Shown here in pieces: positions 57,022-64,000 of a DNA stretch of 64,000 bases; the first letter of the stretch is position 1; each line of letters begins with the position of its first letter. The DNA is from Arcuatula senhousia. Lineage: Eukaryota > Mollusca > Bivalvia > Mytilida > Mytilidae. The stretch covers positions 60,509,702-60,573,701 of the forward strand of contig OZ020307.1 of assembly GCA_963971305.1 (NCBI GenBank), written 5' to 3'. Both the position numbers and the translations under genes were made by a program. The notes beneath the pieces are model-generated. The model saw only the letters and a list, made by a program, of their open reading frames with translations, had not been told where the DNA came from and did not search any database.

Positions 57022-59005
57022 CTATCATACTATGAAATTCTGAACTTCATTGAAGAACTAGGTGTTTCTGTACAAGAGAAATATATATAGGAACTAAAAG
57101 ATCAGAAGTGACGAACTTTGGGAACTACTTGCATACATTATTTGGAGGTTTGAGTCAAAACATGACAAGAATGTATATGGAGGTATGTATTACAGTAAAA
57201 CCTGTCTTATGGGGGCACCTGTATATAGCAAATCACTGCCTATAAAGGGCATCTAAAAATATCCTTAATATGAACATTACAACAAAAATGAACCTGTATA
57301 TAAAGGTCATCTGCTTATAAACGGCATGATTTTGTCGTTCCATGGCTGCCCTTTATAAACAGGCTTGACTGTAATTTCGATCGCTTCTTTTGTTATCTTT
57401 AAAAAATATCATAAGTAAGAGCCTAACCAACAAGGCATCCTTATCGCCTTCTGTTTACTATGCATTTAGAGAATTCAAAACAAAGATGTTTAAAGGGGGG
57501 ATTGAATGTCGTAATTTCGGAAAGGCTAAAACAATGTCAATAGACATTAAATCAACCCCCCCCCCAAAAAAGCCCCAGATTAAATCTTAAAAAAACACAA
57601 ACCAAACCACGAAAACAGATTAAATCATCAAAAACCCAGAAACAATATTACAATTAAGTGGCTATTAGAAACACGTACTAACGATGAAAACAAAATTGAA
57701 CTCGGTTGCTCCGGAAATTGTTGAATTCAAAACGTTTAAACAATAGATAAAACACAATCCAAAGCTACAACCCAGTAATATTGTCTATTACGAGGACCCA
57801 AACATTTGGAATCAAATTGAGCAGTCATTTAAGTTTGCCGATAGCTAAATTTTATGCTTTGATTACTGTTACATCAATACATACATGTGTATATATTTCA
57901 AATATCAAAACATGTGTTCATAGCGAAATATTTTAAGGTCTGATTCTGTCGATAAATATGACTGTACTTATTAATCGACAACAATAACAATATATGACGA
58001 TCATGAATGGCCATGAAATATTTTTTTAAATACAATGATGCCATTTAGGACATTTAGAACTGTTCTTTAATTGCAAAACATGGTTATTCTACATCTACAT
58101 CTCATTACCTTCTATCAGAAGCAACACAACTTGAAGAAGGGAAGTATATGAAAGGGAGTTAACCATGAAACTATCATCGCACCGATCCATTTTTCAAGTT
58201 TTGTGGCGTTGGACTTTAACGGTCGTAATGGAGAACAACTTTTTAATTGCTAAAAAGGCTTAGTAGATTGTGGATTTGTGCCATTTTATATTTTAGCCCT
58301 CAGATGTCGATCGCACCATTGGAATCAACACCTGGTATAAAACAACTCTTGATTTTGTGTTGGAAAAAGGAGATCGAGAATTTATTATTGATGTAGGTAC
58401 AAGCGGACTACAGTGTTACACTTATACTTAAGTGCAAAAATGTGATGGAATTCTTAAGTTTCTCATTTAAAAATATCGTTTTATAAAGGTATTTTTAATA
58501 ATTAAACTGAACTGAAAGAGACAAAAACATACCGGATAGTAAAGATTGCAACGTTTCTGATTTGATACAGGTACTGCTTCAGAAACGGTGACCTTAAAAA
58601 TATTTGTGGCGCTAAATCTCAGTTTGATTTATTGTACTTTGTAAAACGATATATTGTGATTTCATTTATTTTAATGTAAACGTAATCGGGTATTTTAAAG
58701 GTGCTTGTTGATTCTCTCGTCATTATGATTTGAAGAAGCACAAATCAGGTAACTCCAAAGGATGTTTTTGTTTGTAACGATGATCTATAATAATTTATGT
58801 TAACTGGATTATAAATTTAACAAGTTTTACTATCCTATTTCTTTAATAGCAAGGTAAGAGGTCCACACAGGCTTTTCTCCAGAACCATGTTCTCGACAAT
58901 AATCCGGAAAAGCTGTCACAAGCCGAGATCCAGTCCAGAGCTATACCAACAGGACCAAGTTTGTCTAAGGAGCAGATCGAAAAAAATCTTGTGGTTGGCC
59001 GTTGA
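57022..59005 (+). pseudogene. EF-hand protein gene, 3' exons, copy B (frameshifted, EF exon lost)
   Basis: Exons equivalent to those in copy A: 57022-57182 (161 nt, two more than A), 58297-58392 (96 nt, open) and 58850-59005 (open to TGA). The two-base gain in a short 'atatat' run in the first exon gives TAG soon after VQEKY. The exon with the calcium-binding part of the loop is absent because the A-only block 7531-9285 is missing. The third exon, broken in A, is intact here and shows the true reading INTWYKTTLDFVLEKGDREF. An intron block at 57877-58283 is absent from A. Confidence 0.7.
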
Positions 59006-59699
59006 TTGTCATTTGTGTACCTCGAAAAGGATAACTGTGGATGGAATTATAGGCGTTATATGTAAACACCTATTACATGAATATATTATATTTTTAAAAT
59101 AAGTTTACACGAAACATGTCAAGACTTGTATGTTATGGAAATACTGAATTTAAGGAATACAAATTGATCTCCATAAAACCTGGCTATGTTTTATGAATCT
59201 TGTACCAGTATGTCTTTTTTAAAAGGGATGATTACTTTTAAACATATCACTAAGTCTAAGAGAACTCTCCAGTAGGATGTTTAAACTCGGACAATCTTTG
59301 ATTTACTCTGCTGTAAACTCCACAAATATACCACCAAGTCTAAGACGTTACCTCTTCTAGAATATAACGTTGGGTGGTTTCATTTTTTTTTTCGATTTGA
59401 ATTAATGCAGTGTTGGTGAAAATGTAAATCATGGTTTTGTTAATTTGTGATGCTGTTGGGAACATTACTTGTTTCGTATTAAAAACTATTAAATAATAAA
59501 ATAATTGTATTTTCATAAAATAAACAATTTTAATGTACTGTTAGTCTGTTATGTTTTTTTCTTGTGTGAATAATAAATCTGTTTTTTTTTTTTTTAGTTT
59601 TATTTCGTTATATTGTTTTTTGGTCGAATCAATCTACCTTTTTAGATGGAAAGTTTTAAATCAGAACAGTAGAATTTTGTATTAATAATTGCAAATACA

Positions 59700-60140
59700 T
59701 GAAGTAAAAAATCATTTACAGAAAAGTGTCTTCGTATTACAGTTGAATCGTCATTCCAGAGCTTGCGGGAATTACATCGATTTCATTGGCAGAGTGTCAC
59801 GTTTAACACAGAAATTACGGTAGACACAGTGCACTCGTAGACAAATATGGGATTTCTATATCTCAAATGAGTGCAGATGTTGATTTGTCATAGAAAATTG
59901 TTTTGTCTTCCTTTACCAGATTTGACAAACTGAATTGGAAATTAGCAACATGATGGGTGTGAGATAGCAGGCAGGAAACCACACAGTTCACTGTTGTAAC
60001 GACTTGAGTTCGCGTTGTTTATTTCCGTTCAGTTGATTTTGTGTTTTGCTGTTTTTGTACGTGTTTACCGGTTTCGTCGTTACCCATTCGGACTTTTGAC
60101 ATTTGCATGCCCCTTTGATGCCTCTTTTCTTCTTTAATTA
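59700..60140 (+). mobile_element. Penelope-like element C-terminal relic and tail (copy B)
   Basis: Uninterrupted counterpart of 11775-11935 plus 12946-13215; gives the empty site for the 358-bp array. Confidence 0.65.
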
Positions 60141-60639
60141 AATACAACAGTATGCATGGTATGATTACAAACATTTCTATTAAAAACAAAGGTACACCAA
60201 TGAAGTTAGTACTAGTAAAGCGCACCATCCTCATTTTAAAATGATTGGAGTTTTGTGTCAAGCTCATAGGATATAACAAAACGAGGAAGATCTATAGAAA
60301 CAAGTAATTGCAAACAAGAACAAGCCAATGCATTTCCATATGAAGAAATATACATAAGGGAAAGATCCCGACTCGGAAGAAACGATAGATTAAACTGGGT
60401 TTAAAGGCACTAAATCACTCCCTTAATGTACGGTTTATATATCTGAAAATATCACTTGCAAAAACCTAATATCCTTGAAAACTAGGAGAACACATAAGCT
60501 AATAAAAACAATCAATAAAACTGTCTTCTGGAGAAATACTTAATTTTCAAATCGACTGAATAATTGTCTTAACGTATAGAAAGCGGATAAATAGTTTTAT
60601 AAGGTAAATAAATACGAATCGAAATAGTATACATGTACT

Positions 60640-61215
60640 GTATACTGAGAGTAAATGGAGTCTTGAGCAATTGAATAACTTCATGTGTCAAACAGGAATT
60701 GAATGGACTTTTTATCCTCCTGCAAGCTCACACTTTGGAGGTATATGGGAAAGACTAATCAGATCTGTGCGTAAAATTCTTTATTCACTGATGTCAGAGC
60801 AACACATTCGACTTGACGACACCCGTGTGTGAAGTAGAAGCTAAGCTGAACAATCGACCAATCTCTGATGTATCGGACAATGTTAATGATGTCAAAGCGT
60901 CGACACCAAATCAGCTACTTTTGTTGAAGCCAGGAGAACATTTTCCACCTGGATCCTTTTCTAATAGAAAATAAAGAGATGTGGAATAAGCGTACACGAC
61001 ACAGCCCACAATTAAACGGCAATTTAGAAAAACCACAATGGACAACCGCCAGCAGCCTTCAACGAGGCCATTTGGCACTGCTCGCGGTTCTGCAATTGGC
61101 CCTTGGTCTAAATAGGATGCATATAATTCAAATCCAGCCCTGAAATAGTCACAGATAGACCCCTACTCTGATAACTACGCTTAGAGACGATGGAGACAGA
61201 TTCAGTATTTATCAG
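60640..61215 (+). mobile_element. BEL/Pao-type integrase fragment (copy B), interrupted
   Basis: Counterpart of 13700-14080 with the SHFGGIWERLIRSVRK motif. It has a small frameshifting change after EQHIR and is split at 60963-61157 by a copy of the ~190-bp repeat found at 9165-9355. Non-functional. Confidence 0.75.
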
Positions 61216-61499
61216 TATTGAAAATAAAAAATAGAATATTACACAGCACAACCGAATTGTGTTTAAATTAATATCAAAGTCTAACTTAGTAGTAAAATCA
61301 TTACAAATTTCGGTTTTAAAATGCAAAAATTCATACGATTTTAGATGTCAAATATATTTTATTTTGAAATACCTATTTAGAATCTTGTCAGAAAGTTTTT
61401 TTGAAAACATTTTTTTGTGATTGCTATTTAAACATCATATGATATTAAGCTCAAATATCAGATTTTTAATTTCTCATACATATGTAGCTTTAGCCGTAA

Positions 61500-62330
61500 C
61501 ATTTCTATGATGGAAATAAATTTTCTTCATAATCTCTTAAATATGAACCTTACTTATTTAAGTCAATGAAGTTATTGAAGTTTTCAAAATATTATAGCAT
61601 TTATGTGTCAAACCTGATGAAAAAAGTTTCGCAAACAATTTCTCATCCATTTAATTGAACCGTCATATAATTTTATAATCAAATATAAGACTTAACTGAA
61701 GTTTCATATATTTTACATAAGAAATTTGTAAATGTGATCTATATTTAAATGCGAACAAATTTTCTTAATAATTTCTTTCTTAACTAAATGAACCATTTTT
61801 AAAAGTCATCAATATGTTTTTATGCAACTTTTCAACCTATGATAGCATTTATGTGTCATATCTGATGAAAAAAGTTGTTCCGCAAACAATTTCTTGTCAA
61901 TTTTATTTAACCGTCAAATAATTTTATGCTCAAATATTAGATTTTAATTAAGTTTCATATATCTTACATAAGGAATTTGATCTAAAATATGCGAACAAAT
62001 TTTCTTCATAATCTCTTTACTTTAAGAACCTTAATTTTTAAGTCACCAATATATATTTATACAACATTTCAACTTAACTTACCATTTATGTGTCCAATCT
62101 GATGAGAAAAGAAGTTTCGCAAACAATTTCTCATCAATTTTATTGAACCATAATATAATTTTATGCTCAAATATAAGATTTTACTAAAGTTTCATATATT
62201 TTTTTTACATAAAAAATTTGCAAATGTGATCTACAATGTATATTATAATAAGAACATTTTTTTTCTTTATAATCTCTTAACTATATGAATCTTAATTTTT
62301 AACTCATTTTTGGCTATGAAGACATACAGA
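61500..62330 (+). repeat. Three tandem copies of a ~243-bp AT-rich repeat
   Basis: The 'cgcaaacaatttct' block recurs at about 61628, 61878 and 62117. Units also share 'gcgaacaaattttctt' and 'aatataagatttta' variants. One unit lies at the right end of copy A. Confidence 0.75.
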
Positions 62331-62914
62331 TTAAATTAGCTTGAAAAAAGACTAAATGTCCATCAAGTAGCAATCATGAATGATAATATGGGATTTGTTC
62401 GGCTTTTATATTCCTTTAAAAGTACTTAAACCACATTGAAAATAAGTTGTTAAAATAATAACCTATATTAAATATGGAACAAAATCAACTAAAGTATAAT
62501 AATATGACTTATGCCTTCGTCAAAATCATTTGAACTCAGCTTTGCATAATATATACCATGAAGTTGATGAGGTGTCCAAAATTTTGAGGTAAAAAAGCCT
62601 TAAATTTTCATTTTGTAATTCCTTTTAAAAGGAATTGATTATTTCCTTAGAAACGCATGTAAGGTCGTTTAACTGAAAACATCCATAAGATTTTCAACTG
62701 TTGTTCTTTTATTAAAAATAATTTATACATTTTTCTTTTAAATGCACCGAAACATTTGTAAGATATATCTTTCAAATCTAATCTTCAGTCCAATTTTAAT
62801 CGTCCAAAATGTATCTGCGTTATTAGTCCACTAACCTTCCGAAAAATAACTTTGTAAAAACATGGCGGTTAGATGAGATGATATTTTCCAATGTGCGATG
62901 TTTTGTAGTTTTTA
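62331..62914. other. No gene seen
   Basis: AT-rich sequence with no recognised feature. Confidence 0.5.
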
Positions 62915-64000
62915 GCTCACCTGGACCGAAGGTCCATGTGAGCTTATACCATCACTTGGCGTCCGTCGTCGTCGTCGTCGTCTGTCGGCGTCGTCGTCGT
63001 CGTTTGTTAACAATTTTCCAAACGTTAACTTGTCCAACACCATAAGTCCAATTGCAACCAAACTTGTTAAAGTTGTTTAGTAGCATTATGTGTACAGAAA
63101 TGCCGTTCGGATTTGTGATTCGTAAAAAAACATGGCCGCCATGGCTAAAAATAGAACATAGGGGTAAATTGCAGTTTTTTGCTAATAACTCAAAAACAGT
63201 ACCAGATATCAAACTTCTGGTTAATTAAAAGTAATCAACACCTCTAGATCTACCTGCCCAGAAATTTTCAAGAAGATCCAACAACCGATGTAGAAGTAAT
63301 TGCTCTTTTTCTGGATTTTTTCAAAATGTTGCACTTATTTAGCCCTATATCTTGAAAACTATACAGGATATTTTAAAAATTCAAATTGCACATGATTAAG
63401 CAAATCAAGATCTTCATTTCATGTAATAAGGTCAAAGCTGTAGAACAATTTCTTTTAGGAGTTATGGCCCTTAAGGCGTCAAAATTTACCATTTTCATTA
63501 CTTTTCCCCTGAATTTCAAAAATTAACTTGTCTGACACCATACATTCAACGTCAGCCAAACTTGGCACACTTGTTTAATAACATAAATGCTACAATTCTA
63601 TCGTTCGGTTTTTTGATTCGTCAAACATTATGACCACCATGGCTAAAAATAGAACATAGGGGTAAATTGCAGTTTTATGCTTATTACTCAAAAATAGTTA
63701 CAGATATCAAAATTCTGATGGGAGACAAAAGTGATTAACCTGCTCTGAAATTTTCAAGAAGATCCAACAATCGACATAGGAGTTATTGCCCTTTTTCTGG
63801 AGTTTTTCAAAATTTTGCACTTATTTAGCCCTATATCTTGAAAACTATACAAGATATTTCAAAAATTTAAATTGCATATAATTGAGCACATCATGATCTA
63901 CATTTCATGTAAATAGGTCAAAGCTGTACGACCATTTCTTTTTTAAGTTATTATCCTTAAAACAACAAAATTTACCCTTTTCCCTAATTTTTGCAAAATT
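62915..64000. repeat. Dispersed 'gctcacctgga' repeat with CGT microsatellite and internal duplication
   Basis: Begins 'tttagctcacctggaccgaa', followed by a (cgt)n run at 62965-63003. A unit containing 'atggctaaaaatagaacata' and 'gcacttatttagccctatat' occurs at about 63141 and 63639, a period of 498. It continues past the window. Related pieces: 47170-47530 and 17893-18230. Confidence 0.8.

Larger units (their letters stand above)
50704..61696 (+). repeat. Segmental duplication, copy B
   Basis: Direct copy of 1-14556. It lacks A's blocks at 4155-5328, 7531-9285, 11258-11412 and 11935-12945. It has an extra block at 57877-58283 (EF-hand intron) and at 60963-61157. After 61696 it continues into further tandem units that A lacks. 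Confidence 0.93.

Overview
This is eukaryotic, AT-rich, intron-containing and very transposon-dense DNA. The repeat families fit a marine bivalve, most likely a mussel (Mytilus or a close relative). They include a dispersed repeat starting with a 'gctcacctgga' motif, a roughly 358-bp tandem repeat carrying a 'gacgcgcgtttcgtc' core, and many Penelope-like reverse-transcriptase relics with YIDDVL and NFPIVNFPFLCS motifs. A secreted fibrinogen-related protein of molluscan type also fits. The species call is inference from remembered family resemblance, not a search. I saw no rRNA, tRNA, CRISPR or bacterial-style operons.

Layout. (1) Bases 1-14556 (copy A) and 50704-61696 (copy B) are two direct copies of one segmental duplication. 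They differ by several large insertions or deletions. Each carries the 3' part of an EF-hand gene, a FLYWCH-type zinc-finger exon on the opposite strand, a BEL/Pao integrase relic and many Penelope-like fragments. The EF-hand gene is broken in both copies by different single frameshifts. The FLYWCH exon is open in B and dead in A. A near-perfect foldback sits exactly where copy A stops matching copy B. (2) 14.7-21.2 kb is gene-poor and holds Penelope-like relics, short tandem arrays and a 484-bp TA-flanked MITE. (3) 21.2-37.2 kb holds a truncated upstream copy of the 5' end of a fibrinogen-related gene. It is followed by an apparently intact five-exon gene (28062-37149, 315 aa) with signal peptide, PAN/apple-like region and fibrinogen C-terminal domain. 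Its 6.6-kb third intron contains a recent 896-bp tandem duplication and the 358-bp repeat. (4) 38.8-48.7 kb is a nest: a Penelope-like element on the minus strand is split by an apparently complete Harbinger transposon (40169-48432) with terminal inverted repeats. The Harbinger encodes a Myb/SANT-like protein (plus strand) and a three-exon DDE transposase (minus strand). Pieces of non-LTR retrotransposon sit in the Myb gene intron. (5) 49.8-50.5 kb is a ten-copy 76-bp satellite just before duplication copy B. (6) 61.5-64 kb is short tandem repeats and a dispersed repeat.

The working genes that can be argued from sequence alone are the fibrinogen-related gene, which probably encodes a secreted lectin-like recognition protein, and the two Harbinger proteins, which in this superfamily act together. 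All exon models rest on splice signals, consistent phase and family resemblance by eye. No transcript or database evidence was available.
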